Below are positions 16,497-25,788 of a DNA stretch of 64,000 nucleotides, one piece after another; position 1 is the stretch's first letter, and each line of letters starts with the position of its first letter. The notes beneath the pieces are model-generated. The model was not told the origin of the DNA. It did not search any database and worked only from the letters and a program-made list of their open reading frames with translations. The stretch spans positions 1 to 64,000 of the forward strand of contig NZ_RHOP01000006.1 of NCBI RefSeq assembly GCF_003946575.1, given 5' to 3'. The translations under genes were made by a program, and so were the position numbers. This DNA is from Companilactobacillus jidongensis (GTDB taxonomy: Bacteria > Bacillota > Bacilli > Lactobacillales > Lactobacillaceae).

Positions 16497-17435
16497 CTAT
16501 TTAACCGCTAAACTGTCCAATACTTCTTGCATCTTGGTTGCTGAATGTTGCATCTTGCCAAGTTCTTCATGGCTCAATGCTGTTTCAATCACACCGGCAA
16601 TCCCACTGCCATTAATAATGGCTGGTGTTCCGATATATAGTTCGTCAGTCAATCCATAATGATTCTCGATTGGTGCTGATACAGGTAATACAGTATCTTG
16701 ATTCTCTAAAATTGCTTTACAAATTTGTGATAAGCTGCGAGCTACCCCGTAGAATGTTGCCCCCTTCAAACCGATAATTTTTCCACCCTTTTTACGTACT
16801 TGAGTTTCGATATCGGATTTGACATCATCACTCAAATCAAGATGAGTACTTAATGGTTGTCCATCGATCAATGCTTCATCAAAGTTAACGAATGAAGTAT
16901 CACCATGTTCTCCCAAGACATATGCATTAACTTGGTTTACTGGTACGTGACAAGCTTTGGAAAGTACAACATGTAATCTAGCAGTATCAAGGGATGTACC
17001 TGTACCAATAACTTTTTCTCGAGGAAAACCTGATAACCTTTGCGTCAACGTTGTTAAAATATCAACAGGATTACTTGAAACAACAAATACTCCATTGAAT
17101 CCACTCTTAACAATTGGACCAACAATTGACTTCAGAATTTTCTCATTCTTAGCAACAAGGTCAAGGCGAGATTCACCTGGTTTACGAGGAATACCAGCTG
17201 TAATTACAGCAATATCAGCATCACTTGCGTCATCATATGTGCCAGAATACACATCGACAGGTGAACTCATAGCAGTGACATCCTCTAAATCTAAGGCATC
17301 TCCTTGAATCTTATCTTGCTTAATATCAACAATTACCAATTCATCTAAAAAATCAGTATTTTGTAATAATGAAAAAGCAAAGGATGATCCAACTGCTCCA
17401 TCTCCAACGAGAAGAACTTTATTCTTACGTACCAT
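16497..17435 (-). CDS. LDH-family 2-hydroxyacid dehydrogenase with a malate-type specificity residue
   Basis: This 312-residue NAD-dependent dehydrogenase has full LDH architecture: VGDGAVGSS nucleotide fold, substrate arginine in LDTARL, catalytic histidine in GEHGDTS, and KGATFYG. The specificity loop reads IPRKPGESR. The residue matching Gln102 of lactate dehydrogenases is Arg84 here, as in malate dehydrogenases; Gln102Arg is the classic change that turned a Bacillus LDH into an MDH. The threonine of KGAT, typical of LDHs, is kept. Together with the neighbouring tartrate dehydratase, which makes oxaloacetate, this suggests oxaloacetate-to-malate reduction, though automatic annotation would say L-LDH. 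AGAAGG lies seven bases before the ATG. A cre-like site lies upstream. Confidence 0.85.
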   Translation of the reverse strand: MVRKNKVLLVGDGAVGSSFAFSLLQNTDFLDELVIVDIKQDKIQGDALDLEDVTAMSSPVDVYSGTYDDASDADIAVITAGIPRKPGESRLDLVAKNEKILKSIVGPIVKSGFNGVFVVSSNPVDILTTLTQRLSGFPREKVIGTGTSLDTARLHVVLSKACHVPVNQVNAYVLGEHGDTSFVNFDEALIDGQPLSTHLDLSDDVKSDIETQVRKKGGKIIGLKGATFYGVARSLSQICKAILENQDTVLPVSAPIENHYGLTDELYIGTPAIINGSGIAGVIETALSHEELGKMQHSATKMQEVLDSLAVK

Positions 17436-17595
17436 ATTGAAACCTTCTTTCTGTTAATACAAATCCTTGTATCATCTTTCACAAACATAATAACATATAC
17501 TTGTGTGATTTTGTTAACAAAATACAAATTATATATATTTTTTTTAAGTTATTAAAAATAGTTAGTTATTTTTTTACAAATATTTCAAATATTGT

Positions 17596-17609
17596 TGAAA
17601 GCGTTGTCA
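17596..17609. promoter_or_regulatory. cre (CcpA-binding) site upstream of the LDH/MDH gene
   Basis: TGAAAGCGTTGTCA fits the catabolite-responsive element consensus with at most one mismatch and is nearly palindromic. It lies 160 bases before the gene, directly downstream of the ttdB terminator, so it may control a separate promoter for the LDH/MDH gene and transporter. Confidence 0.55.
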
Positions 17610-17617
17610 AAAATTGT

Positions 17618-17648
17618 GAAAAATAAAAGCCACCTTGGAAGGTGGTTT
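17618..17648 (-). terminator. Intrinsic terminator after ttdB
   Basis: On the minus strand AAACCACC / GGTGGCTT form a stem directly after the ttdB stop codon, followed by a U-rich stretch. Confidence 0.75.
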
Positions 17649-18260
17649 CTATTTGATAAAGCTAACTTGTTTACTGATCTCTTTGATTTTCTCTTCTTTA
17701 CGACGATTAAATTCAACTTTATTCTTCTCGAACAAATTGTCACCATTAGTATCTATGGAAACAATCAGCGGACCAAAGTCTCTAACTTGATTGACCCAAA
17801 GTGTTTCTGGCATCCCTAAGTCTTTCCATTGTGCATCAATGATTCGTTCAACCTTAGTTGCAGCGTAAACAGCATTTCCGGCTGGATATACCAAATGTAA
17901 TGCTTTGTAATTCTTACATGCTCGTTCCGTTCCTGGACCCATGCCACCTTTACCAACAATCAACTTAACACCAGTTTCTTTGACAAATTGTTCTTCAAAC
18001 TTTTCCATACGACTGCTCGTTGTTGGGCCGACAGCAACCATTTCATAGCTGCCGTCTTCTTTTTGACGAACAATCGGTCCTGCATGCAAGATTGCCTTGC
18101 CTCTGACATCAACTGGTAATGGACGTTTCTCTTCAACAACACGACGGTGTGCAACGTCACGACAAGTTACGATGATGCCATCCAAGTAAACAATATCTCC
18201 GATACGAATATCGGCTATATCTTCATCTTTGATTGGGGTTTTTAAATGAAATTCTCTCAT
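17649..18260 (-). CDS. ttdB: L(+)-tartrate dehydratase beta subunit (class I fumarase C-terminal type)
   Basis: This 203-residue protein closely follows the E. coli TtdB pattern: [44 protein letters not shown]-like YPAGNAVYA and [12 protein letters not shown]. With the alpha subunit it forms an iron-sulphur dehydratase converting L-tartrate to oxaloacetate and water. Fumarate/malate activity is the main alternative, since the two enzymes are paralogues. The start is the ATG at 18260, which overlaps the alpha stop as ATGA and has GGAG eight bases upstream. The frame is open further upstream, but that would overlap the alpha gene heavily and exceed the family length of about 201 residues. Confidence 0.85.
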   Translation of the reverse strand: MREFHLKTPIKDEDIADIRIGDIVYLDGIIVTCRDVAHRRVVEEKRPLPVDVRGKAILHAGPIVRQKEDGSYEMVAVGPTTSSRMEKFEEQFVKETGVKLIVGKGGMGPGTERACKNYKALHLVYPAGNAVYAATKVERIIDAQWKDLGMPETLWVNQVRDFGPLIVSIDTNGDNLFEKNKVEFNRRKEEKIKEISKQVSFIK

Positions 18261-19186
18261 AGCTCTACTCCTTTGTTTAATGGTAATTCGTAATTTAAAT
18301 CTTTGTCCAAAATAATACGACCACGACGATGTGACCAACATCCCAAACTTAAACCAACACCGATCGTTGAAGGGTGACGGGCAGTATTGACGATATTAAC
18401 ACCCATGACTGACTTCTTACCACCTAACCCTTGAGGTCCTAAGCCAATATAATTGATGCCATCTTCGAACAATCTTTCCATCTTAGCAGCGTTAGCATTA
18501 GGACTGACACTATCAACACGTCTCATTAAGGCAAGTTTTGAATTCATCGCTGCCATCTCGACCGAATTGGCAACTCCGATTCCAACTAATAATGGTGGAC
18601 ATGCATTGATACCATAACTAGTCATCTGATCCATAACGAAACGAACAATTCCTTCATAACCTTCACCAGGCATCAATACTTTAGCAATACCGGGCAACGA
18701 ACAACCACCACCGGCTAAGTAGACATACATGTCAAGCTTGTCACTGTCACCATCAATTTCAGTGATAATATTAGGAACGCCTTTACCAATATTCAAACCA
18801 GTATTAAATTCATCAAAAGTCTGAACAGCATTGTGACGTAATGGTGCTTCCTTAGTTACTTGAACGACAGTGTCTGTCAAAATATCATTCAACTCAGCGA
18901 GTAATGGAAAGTTACTTCCAACTTTAAGGAAGAATTGAACGACACCAGTGTCTTGGCAACTAGGCCTCTTCAATTTTTCAGCGAGCATTTGATTTTCTTT
19001 CATGGTGCTGTATACCAGTTCCTGTAATGGATCAACCTCAATCTTTGATAACTCCACTAATTTTTTACTAACATCATCTGGTAAACGACGACTGACAATC
19101 TTCATGTAACTAACCAACATATCACGTAATTTAGTTGCCTGAGGAGACAACGTTTTGGGTTCATATTCATAAGTAAGTGTTGACAT
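18257..19186 (-). CDS. ttdA: L(+)-tartrate dehydratase alpha subunit (class I fumarase N-terminal type)
   Basis: This 309-residue protein parallels E. coli TtdA through nearly its whole length: [78 protein letters not shown] and GCWSHRRG. Three conserved cysteines (in [13 protein letters not shown] and NACPP) fit the [4Fe-4S] ligands. It is the first gene of the unit that continues with ttdB, the LDH/MDH gene and the DASS transporter. A strong AAGGAGG lies upstream of the ATG. The AraC-type gene on the other side of a 297-base spacer is the likely regulator. Confidence 0.87.
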   Translation of the reverse strand: MSTLTYEYEPKTLSPQATKLRDMLVSYMKIVSRRLPDDVSKKLVELSKIEVDPLQELVYSTMKENQMLAEKLKRPSCQDTGVVQFFLKVGSNFPLLAELNDILTDTVVQVTKEAPLRHNAVQTFDEFNTGLNIGKGVPNIITEIDGDSDKLDMYVYLAGGGCSLPGIAKVLMPGEGYEGIVRFVMDQMTSYGINACPPLLVGIGVANSVEMAAMNSKLALMRRVDSVSPNANAAKMERLFEDGINYIGLGPQGLGGKKSVMGVNIVNTARHPSTIGVGLSLGCWSHRRGRIILDKDLNYELPLNKGVEL

Positions 19187-19335
19187 TTGACTACCTCCTT
19201 GATTTCTGACTATAGAATACCCGGCAATGTCAAACTAAACTATCCGTTAGTAGCTCATTAAAAATCAAAAAGTATCACACTCAACTGGGTGGATTTTGTC
19301 AGTATTATTCATAGTCAGAAGAATTACGCACTAGG

Positions 19336-19349
19336 TTTTCACGTGAAAA
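19336..19349. promoter_or_regulatory. Perfect 14-bp palindrome between ttdA and the AraC gene
   Basis: TTTTCACGTGAAAA is fully palindromic. It lies about 20 bases before a TATAAT (19371-19376) that points toward the AraC gene, so it could be an operator in the divergent promoter region. The rest of 19187-19483 holds no gene that I can see. Confidence 0.4.
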
Positions 19350-19483
19350 TTAATGTTTAAGACGCGCTCTTATAATATTTGTGATAAAAAACACCCCTAG
19401 GTCTTTTTTGTCATTTGATCCCAAAAATTAATTGCGGCAAACAGACGATATGTCTAAACTAATCTATAAAGGAAGGGATCATC

Positions 19484-20470
19484 ATGCCAGAATACCAAGC
19501 GACAGTTACATATGACGAATTAATTTATGAAGTGGGAAGTTATCATTACAATTGGCATCCTGACATTGAACTACTTTGGCTATTGAACGGCGAAGTTGAA
19601 GCAAACGTGGAGGGAGAGGTTATTGCCCTATCACCAAATGACCTCCTAGTGATCAATCCCAATCATGGGCATGCAACCTTTGCTAAGGCTGCCAATAGTA
19701 TGATGCTTAGAATCCACATTAGACCAGATGCTTTAAACATTAACGGGTTAGACAATGCCTCTGGTAAATTTCAATTGAATACCGTATCTGAACACGTCAA
19801 CCAACTATATGAACCTATTCGTTCAGCCCTCGCCAATTTGACCTACAATGATAATCAAATATCACAGACCGCTGCATACTTTGATTTACTTAATCTACTG
19901 AATAAGTTTTATATTACTGATGAATCCTATGGCACAACGTTGGCAACTCCTAGACATCAAAAGGCAATCTCAAAATTAACTGAATATTTGGAACAACACT
20001 TCAGTGAAGATATTTCACTGTCGATGTTGGCTAAACAGGTTAATTATTCATCGACCTACCTATCTAAGTTACTCAAATCACAACTTGGTATCACCTATTC
20101 TGAATATGTCATGCGATGTCGACTGCAACAAGCCATTCGAGAATTGACTAGAAGTACCGATAATATTTCTTCAATTGCCTACCAAGTTGGATTTCATGAC
20201 TTGAAAGTATTCAATCAGAGCTTTAGGAAGCACTTCGGCATGACGCCGACCGACTATAGGAAGCAATTAACCCCTAGCCTAGTGAAATCTGATAATCAGT
20301 TCAAGCAGGCATTGAGCTCTGATAATGAACAGCTATCCGAAAAAATAATCAAGCGTCATTTGCAGGTAGAGAATAATAATAGTCCTTGTCGGACGTGTGA
20401 ATTCCGTGAATATCAACAAAAATACACTGCACTGATGAATGATCTTCAGGGTGTTGTTAAACATAATTAA
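19484..20470 (+). CDS. AraC-family regulator with a C-terminal CxxC tail
   Basis: This 328-residue regulator has an N-terminal cupin-like sensor (about 1-145, with HYNWHPDIELLW and the NPNHGH pair) and a double helix-turn-helix AraC DNA-binding domain (about 165-262, ending in YQVGFHDLKVFNQSFRKHFGMTPTDYR). About 65 further residues follow, with SPCRTCEF near the end; most AraC proteins stop after the DNA-binding domain. It faces the ttdA operon across a spacer with a palindrome, so it probably controls tartrate genes in response to a small acid. AGGAAGGGA precedes the start. Confidence 0.82.
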   Translation: MPEYQATVTYDELIYEVGSYHYNWHPDIELLWLLNGEVEANVEGEVIALSPNDLLVINPNHGHATFAKAANSMMLRIHIRPDALNINGLDNASGKFQLNTVSEHVNQLYEPIRSALANLTYNDNQISQTAAYFDLLNLLNKFYITDESYGTTLATPRHQKAISKLTEYLEQHFSEDISLSMLAKQVNYSSTYLSKLLKSQLGITYSEYVMRCRLQQAIRELTRSTDNISSIAYQVGFHDLKVFNQSFRKHFGMTPTDYRKQLTPSLVKSDNQFKQALSSDNEQLSEKIIKRHLQVENNNSPCRTCEFREYQQKYTALMNDLQGVVKHN

Positions 20471-20474
20471 GACG

Positions 20475-20517
20475 AAAAGACCCAGGTAAAATATTTCTAT
20501 TTTTACCTGGGTCTTTT
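20475..20517. terminator. Long intrinsic terminator after the AraC gene
   Basis: A near-perfect stem of about 17 bp (AAAAGACCCAGGTAAAA / TTTTACCTGGGTCTTTT) acts on the plus strand. The flanking A and T runs would also let it act on the minus strand, after the AEC gene. Confidence 0.9.
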
Positions 20518-20648
20518 TGAATAGTTTAATAGTTGTAAAAAGTTTTGGTTAGTTCTCACTCAATATTGGCTAGTTGTACCAATCTGATATGGATGAGAAT
20601 TTGTTATTTTGAATAAATTCGTCACCACCTTCCATTTTAATAATATTT

Positions 20649-21581
20649 TTAACCAAGCATGAGCATTACTGAACTCAAGGTGACAAATGATAGAACCGTG
20701 CTCCATAATTGAATAGATGCCATTTCTGATTCATCAACTTGATATTGAATGGCAAGATTAGTTGGCATTGTAGCCGTTGGGATTGCCAATGTAATAATAA
20801 CAATACGTTGAAGTGATAAAGGCATACCAGCAATAACCATTAATCCCCAAACAATTGCTGGGAACAAAACGTTCTTCCCAAGAACACTGATAGCAATAGT
20901 CTTGTTGAAGTGAATCTTCTTACTAAAGAGAATAATACCTGTAGCAAACATCGCAACACCACCTGATGATTTACCTAAAACAGTAAATGTACTTTCAAGT
21001 TCAGTTGGCATTTGAAGACCTAAGAGAGCTAAAACAAATCCTAGTAAGGCTGAAAGAACCAATGGTTTTTTCAGCGAATTCATTAAACGTGCGCCAATAG
21101 TTATATCTTGCTTAGCATTACCATCACCAGATACCAATGCAGCAAAGACAAATGGTAACAATACAACATTGATGATCAAACTAGAAATACCAATATTGAT
21201 AGCACTTAAATTCTCACCAAAGATTAATGGCAAAACAGCGGAACCAATAAATGGGACGGATGGATCTGCAACTGACAAAGCACGAAGTGTCGCCACATTT
21301 GTAGATGTTTTCATTATTTTAGTTTGAACAAAACTTAAAACGATGTAACAGATGAACATACTTCCTAATAGCCAAAGTGCAAGTGGAATATCCTCAACAA
21401 TGATTTTACGAGGAGTACCCCAAATTCCAGCGAATACATTCATTGGCAATGCATAGTTCATGATTAATTTAATTAATTTGTTACTATCTTTTTCATCAAA
21501 ATCACCGTGATGTGCAGCCCACATACCAAGTAAGATTGTGACGATAATTGGTAGCAATGCAAAGATTACCGTTTTTAACAT
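20649..21581 (-). CDS. AEC-family (auxin efflux carrier type) permease, probably organic acid
   Basis: This 310-residue protein has about ten hydrophobic segments and the AEC family shape: MNYALP in helix 2 and ADPSVPFIGSAVLP and AIPTATMPTNLAIQY in later helices. In lactic acid bacteria, AEC members include malate and other carboxylate permeases. Its place between the tartrate unit and aconitase supports a carboxylate substrate, which is inference. AAGGGG lies seven bases before the ATG. It is downstream of aconitase on the same strand, with a terminator between, so it probably has its own promoter. Confidence 0.78.
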   Translation of the reverse strand: MLKTVIFALLPIIVTILLGMWAAHHGDFDEKDSNKLIKLIMNYALPMNVFAGIWGTPRKIIVEDIPLALWLLGSMFICYIVLSFVQTKIMKTSTNVATLRALSVADPSVPFIGSAVLPLIFGENLSAINIGISSLIINVVLLPFVFAALVSGDGNAKQDITIGARLMNSLKKPLVLSALLGFVLALLGLQMPTELESTFTVLGKSSGGVAMFATGIILFSKKIHFNKTIAISVLGKNVLFPAIVWGLMVIAGMPLSLQRIVIITLAIPTATMPTNLAIQYQVDESEMASIQLWSTVLSFVTLSSVMLMLG

Positions 21582-21639
21582 GATCTTTCCCCTTTTGAAT
21601 TAATATATTTATGTCATCGTTTGCATAATTGCCTTAAGA

Positions 21640-21672
21640 AAAAACTGACGTGATAGCGCATCAGTTTTTATA
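21640..21672 (-). terminator. Intrinsic terminator after aconitase
   Basis: On the minus strand AAAAACTGA...TCAGTTTTTT forms an imperfect stem 15 bases after the stop, followed by U residues. Confidence 0.75.
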
Positions 21673-21686
21673 ATAATTTAAAAAAT

Positions 21687-24353
21687 CTATTTCTTTTCTT
21701 CAAGAACTTTGTTCAAAATTCCGCCTACACCTAGATAACTAATTTCCGCATCAGAATCCAAACGTAAAGTGGTTAATACTTTTTCGGTGTGTCCGTCTGT
21801 ATAATGGATATCAACCGTAATATCTTGATCTGGTTTCAATTCATCTGGTAATTCAATATCATACTTTTCAGTACCATCTAACTTAAATGTCTCAGCATTC
21901 TCCCCATCTTTGTATTGCAATGGAACAACGCCCATCATAGCAAGATTGGAACGGTGAATTCTCTCAAATGATTCTGCAATAACCGCTCTAACACCTAACA
22001 GTTTGACACCTTTAGCAGCCCAATCACGTGATGATCCCATACCGTAATCCTTACCAGCTAAAATAATTAATCCAGTATTGTTTTCTTTGTACTTCTTACA
22101 TGCTTCATAAATAGTCATCACTTTATTATCAGGTAAGTAATTTGTATATCCGCCTTGTTTACCATTAGACAACTGATTATGAAGCTGCGTATTGGCTAAG
22201 GTACCACGCACCATTACATGATGATTACCACGTCTTGATCCGTATGAGTTAAACTCTCTGACAGATATATTGTGTGCTTCAAGATATTTACCGGCGGGTG
22301 AATCAATTTGAATCATTCCCGCAGGCGAAATGTGATCAGTGGTTACTGAATCTGCTACTTTAGCCAAAACTGACAAATTAGATAATTCGGGTCTCTTCAT
22401 ATCCCCAGCTACTTGTTCATCGAAATATGGTGGATTAGCTATATATGTTGACTTTGGGTCCCAATCATATGTCTCTGATTCATTCACATCCAAGTTGTTC
22501 CATTCTTCACGACCATCAAAAATATCTTTGTATGCTTCACGATAAGTATCAGAAACAATATATTTTTTGGAATATGTATCAATTTCTTCAGTTGTTGGCC
22601 AGATGTCTTTTAGATAGACCGGTTTACCATCAGTTCCAATTCCCAATGGTTGTGTTTGTAAGTTAACACGCATATTGCCAGCCAACGCATATGCAATAAC
22701 CAGAATCGGCGATGCCAAATAGTTTCCTTTGATCAATGGATGAATTCTGCTTTCAAAGTTTCTATTACCGCTTAATATGGCGGCTGTTGCCATACCAGTC
22801 TTCTTAAGTGAAGCCTCGATTGAATCAGGAAGTGGGCCAGAATTACCAATACATGTCGTGCAGCCATAAGCAATAATATTAAATCCAAGCTTCTCAAGAT
22901 ATGGCATCAGTCCTGTAGCAGTAAGATATTTAGTTACGGCCTGTGAACCAGGAGCAAATGATGTTTTAACTTTTGGAGAAATAGTTAATCCATGTTCAAC
23001 CGCTCTCTTTGCAAGCAAGCCTGCACCAATCAATACGGTTGGATTTGAAGTATTGGTACAACTTGTTAATGCGGCAATCATAATATCACCAGTACGCAAT
23101 ACTTCTTTTTTACCATTTAATTCGATTTCGGCTTCAGCCTTTAAGTCATCTGATTTCATACCAAATCCATGATTTCCAAGTGGTGCTGTCACTTCTTCAT
23201 CAAATGATTTGCTCATTTCACCAAGTCCAATGATATCTTGTGGTCTCTTTGGTCCAGCAAGACTAGTTGAAACTGTAGATAAATCAAAATCAATAACTTT
23301 TGTATATTTAATTTCATCAGCATTTTCTGATTTATAGAATAAAGAATTTAATTTGTTATAATCAATGGCACGCTTGATAATATCTTCACTTCTGCCTGTC
23401 AACTTCAAATACTTAACTGACTCTTCATCAAAAGGTGAGAAACCACATGTTGAACCATATTCAGGTGACATGTTGCCTAGTGTAGCTCTGTCAGCGACAC
23501 CCAAGTTTTGATATCCGGGTCCAAAATATTCAACAAATTTACCAACCACATCATGTTGACGCAATAAGTTAGTTATGGTTAGTGCCAAGTCCGTTGCTAC
23601 AACACCTGATGGCAGTTTCCCAGTCAAACGAACACCAATCACCTCAGGCACTGAGAATATTGATGGCTCGCCAAGCATACATGCCTCAGCTTCTAGTCCA
23701 CCAACACCCCAACCTAACACACCTAGTCCGTTGATCATGGTCGTGTGAGAATCAGTACCAAATACTGTGTCAGGATAAAAAACATTCTTTTTTTCATCAT
23801 TCTGCACAACTGGTGAAATATGTTCAATATTTATTTGGTGAATAATACCTGTATCTGGTGGTATCGCCTTAAAATTATCAAATGATTTTTGAGCCCATTT
23901 CAATAACTTATAACGTTCTGAATTACGTTCATATTCACGTTTTATGTTATATGCCATAGCGTAAGGATTACCTGCTTTGTCAACTTGCACTGAATGGTCA
24001 ACAACTAAGTCAACAGGAATTTCAGGGTTTACACTTTCAGGATCAATATTCATTTTCTTTGCAGCCTCACGCATCGAAGCGAGATCAACAACACAAGGAA
24101 CTCCGGTATAGTCTTGGAGAATTATTCTAGCAGGATAAAAGGCTATTGATTGACCAATATTTTCACGCCAATGTAACACACGTTGAACATTTGGATCATT
24201 GATACCACCATTAGCATGGCGAGCTACATTCTCTAGTAATACCCGAATTGTATATGGAAAAGTTTCAATATCCACTCCAGCTTCATTTGTAATTTTATTC
24301 AAATCAAGATAATTCACACCATTTAGCATTTGTACATTATCGTTTGTTGCCAT
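21687..24353 (-). CDS. acnA: Aconitate hydratase
   Basis: This 888-residue protein is full length for the AcnA/IRP1 branch. It isomerises citrate and isocitrate via cis-aconitate using a [4Fe-4S] cluster. The cluster cysteines are visible in LTSCTNTSNP and YGCTTCIGNSGP. Other landmarks are DSHTTMINGLGVLGWGVGG, the SRDWAAKG substrate loop, and the swivel domain with FNSYGSRRGNHHVMVRGT. Aconitase is not universal in lactobacilli. Neither citrate synthase nor isocitrate dehydrogenase is in this window, so it may serve glutamate synthesis or citrate turnover. GGGAGAG precedes the ATG. A GntR/FCD regulator gene lies upstream on the same strand, after a terminator. Confidence 0.94.
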   Translation of the reverse strand: MATNDNVQMLNGVNYLDLNKITNEAGVDIETFPYTIRVLLENVARHANGGINDPNVQRVLHWRENIGQSIAFYPARIILQDYTGVPCVVDLASMREAAKKMNIDPESVNPEIPVDLVVDHSVQVDKAGNPYAMAYNIKREYERNSERYKLLKWAQKSFDNFKAIPPDTGIIHQINIEHISPVVQNDEKKNVFYPDTVFGTDSHTTMINGLGVLGWGVGGLEAEACMLGEPSIFSVPEVIGVRLTGKLPSGVVATDLALTITNLLRQHDVVGKFVEYFGPGYQNLGVADRATLGNMSPEYGSTCGFSPFDEESVKYLKLTGRSEDIIKRAIDYNKLNSLFYKSENADEIKYTKVIDFDLSTVSTSLAGPKRPQDIIGLGEMSKSFDEEVTAPLGNHGFGMKSDDLKAEAEIELNGKKEVLRTGDIMIAALTSCTNTSNPTVLIGAGLLAKRAVEHGLTISPKVKTSFAPGSQAVTKYLTATGLMPYLEKLGFNIIAYGCTTCIGNSGPLPDSIEASLKKTGMATAAILSGNRNFESRIHPLIKGNYLASPILVIAYALAGNMRVNLQTQPLGIGTDGKPVYLKDIWPTTEEIDTYSKKYIVSDTYREAYKDIFDGREEWNNLDVNESETYDWDPKSTYIANPPYFDEQVAGDMKRPELSNLSVLAKVADSVTTDHISPAGMIQIDSPAGKYLEAHNISVREFNSYGSRRGNHHVMVRGTLANTQLHNQLSNGKQGGYTNYLPDNKVMTIYEACKKYKENNTGLIILAGKDYGMGSSRDWAAKGVKLLGVRAVIAESFERIHRSNLAMMGVVPLQYKDGENAETFKLDGTEKYDIELPDELKPDQDITVDIHYTDGHTEKVLTTLRLDSDAEISYLGVGGILNKVLEEKK

Positions 24354-24708
24354 CCTTATCTCTCCCTTATTACAATCTGAGCGGCGTTGTTAAAACTGTA
24401 ACAAACATGACGTGCACACCATCGTTCATCAGCCGTTATACGCTCATGACTTTCATTGCTCAGAGTATAGCACCCAATTTTCCGATTTTTATGCATTTGC
24501 TTGTTCTTAAATTGTTCTTTTTGTTGAGATTGATAACTTGTGAACAAAAATATTTATTTAAATCAAAGCGCCCCTGTTTGCTCATATTTCTTGTATCTAC
24601 AGTGATTTTTGCTTAATTTAGTTTGAATAAGGATGTGAAAAAAGATGCACTTGTATGTATAATTCACAATATTGTTTTGAAGACCGACAAAACGTATAAC
24701 CATCACAA
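24354..24708. other. Non-coding leader region before aconitase
   Basis: About 355 bases separate the GntR terminator from acnA. I see AT-rich promoter-like patches but no convincing gene, no clear riboswitch and no tRNA. Short frames on both strands lack ribosome binding sites. Confidence 0.5.
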
Positions 24709-24741
24709 TAAAAAAAAAGACGGCACTAATTGTGTCGTCTC
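24709..24741 (-). terminator. Intrinsic terminator after the GntR gene
   Basis: On the minus strand GACGACAC / GTGCCGTC is followed by nine U residues. Confidence 0.88.
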
Positions 24742-24752
24742 CAGATATTAAT

Positions 24753-25448
24753 TTATGATATATTTCTTAATTTCATTTCTTTCAAAACAAACTTTAATGA
24801 ACAATCCAAATGTTTAGCAACGAGTTTGTTAACCTCATCAGCGTTTTTATCTACCATCCCTTTATAAATGTTTCGATGCTCAACTATTGCATTATCACGC
24901 CTATCCTTGGAAGATAAATTAACATCTCGAAAATAAACTAAATACTCTTGTAATTGCAGATCAATCATTTTTAATCTAGGCATCTCACTAGCATCATAAA
25001 TAAGCTTGTCGAACAGCGAAAAGTTGTTAATTACTTCTCTAACTTTTCCATCTTCATTCAATATTTTAGTATCATGTAATAAATCTTCCATTTCTTTATA
25101 TTGTAAAGAATCCATATTGATCATTGCTTTTCTAGTTGCAAGTGCATCTAATTCCTTACGTATATCAAATATTTCATATGCATCTCGAATATGTATACCG
25201 TTAATATAAACTCCCACACCGGATTTATGTGTTACTAATCCTTCTTTAGCAAGACGTTTGAAGGCATATCTTATCGGAGTTCTAGATACATTTAATTTTT
25301 CAGAGAGTTTATTTTCGACTATTCTTTCTCCACTCGGAATGTCACCAAGAATAATTGTTTTTCTCAAAGCCTCATATATTAATATTCTCATTGGTCGATT
25401 ATCAGTAAGATCCAAATTTGACTTTATAGATTGAATGATATCATCCAC
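24753..25448 (-). CDS. GntR-family (FadR/FCD subgroup) transcriptional regulator
   Basis: This 231-residue regulator has an N-terminal winged helix (about 15-85, with IPSGERIVENKLSEKLNVSRTPIRYAFKRL) and an all-helical FCD effector domain (about 95-220). Members of this group usually bind carboxylates such as citrate, lactate or gluconate. Its position beside acnA and the organic-acid genes makes control of acnA possible, but no operator was identified. It ends with its own terminator. Confidence 0.85.
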   Translation of the reverse strand: MDDIIQSIKSNLDLTDNRPMRILIYEALRKTIILGDIPSGERIVENKLSEKLNVSRTPIRYAFKRLAKEGLVTHKSGVGVYINGIHIRDAYEIFDIRKELDALATRKAMINMDSLQYKEMEDLLHDTKILNEDGKVREVINNFSLFDKLIYDASEMPRLKMIDLQLQEYLVYFRDVNLSSKDRRDNAIVEHRNIYKGMVDKNADEVNKLVAKHLDCSLKFVLKEMKLRNIS

Positions 25449-25618
25449 ACGATCACTTCCTAATAAACATAATTATATCAAAAGCAAAACGTTTAAAATT
25501 GGAAGCAAACAATATTCCAAATATTCCAGTTCATATTATTCCAAACATTTATAAAAGTAAGTTAAAATAAACTTGTAACATTGAAATAATAAAAAATGAA
25601 TAAGCGAGGAGTTTCAAT

Positions 25619-25765
25619 TTGACAGTAATCTACCCTGTAGTTATTACCAAGAATAGACCTAGCAAGAAAATTTCATGTATTGTTTCAATCAAAAGAATGG
25701 TCAATTATAAATACGTGGTCGGATTCGAAAACTTTGAATACAGTATCCCTCCGTCTAAAAATTAA
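25619..25765 (+). CDS. Small 48-residue protein of unknown function
   Basis: A compact complete gene: GCGAGGAG (25604-25611), seven bases, then a TTG start, 48 codons, TAA, and an intrinsic terminator 23 bases later. The peptide begins MTVIYPVVITKN if TTG is read as Met, is basic in the middle and ends in a polar PPSKN. The YPVVITK opening and the later YVVGFE strand pattern loosely recall the start of HicB-type proteins, but it is too short for that family and I do not recognise it. The TTG start explains why gene callers may miss it. Confidence 0.6.
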   Translation: MTVIYPVVITKNRPSKKISCIVSIKRMVNYKYVVGFENFEYSIPPSKN

Positions 25766-25788
25766 ATAATCGAATAAAATATTAAAGA

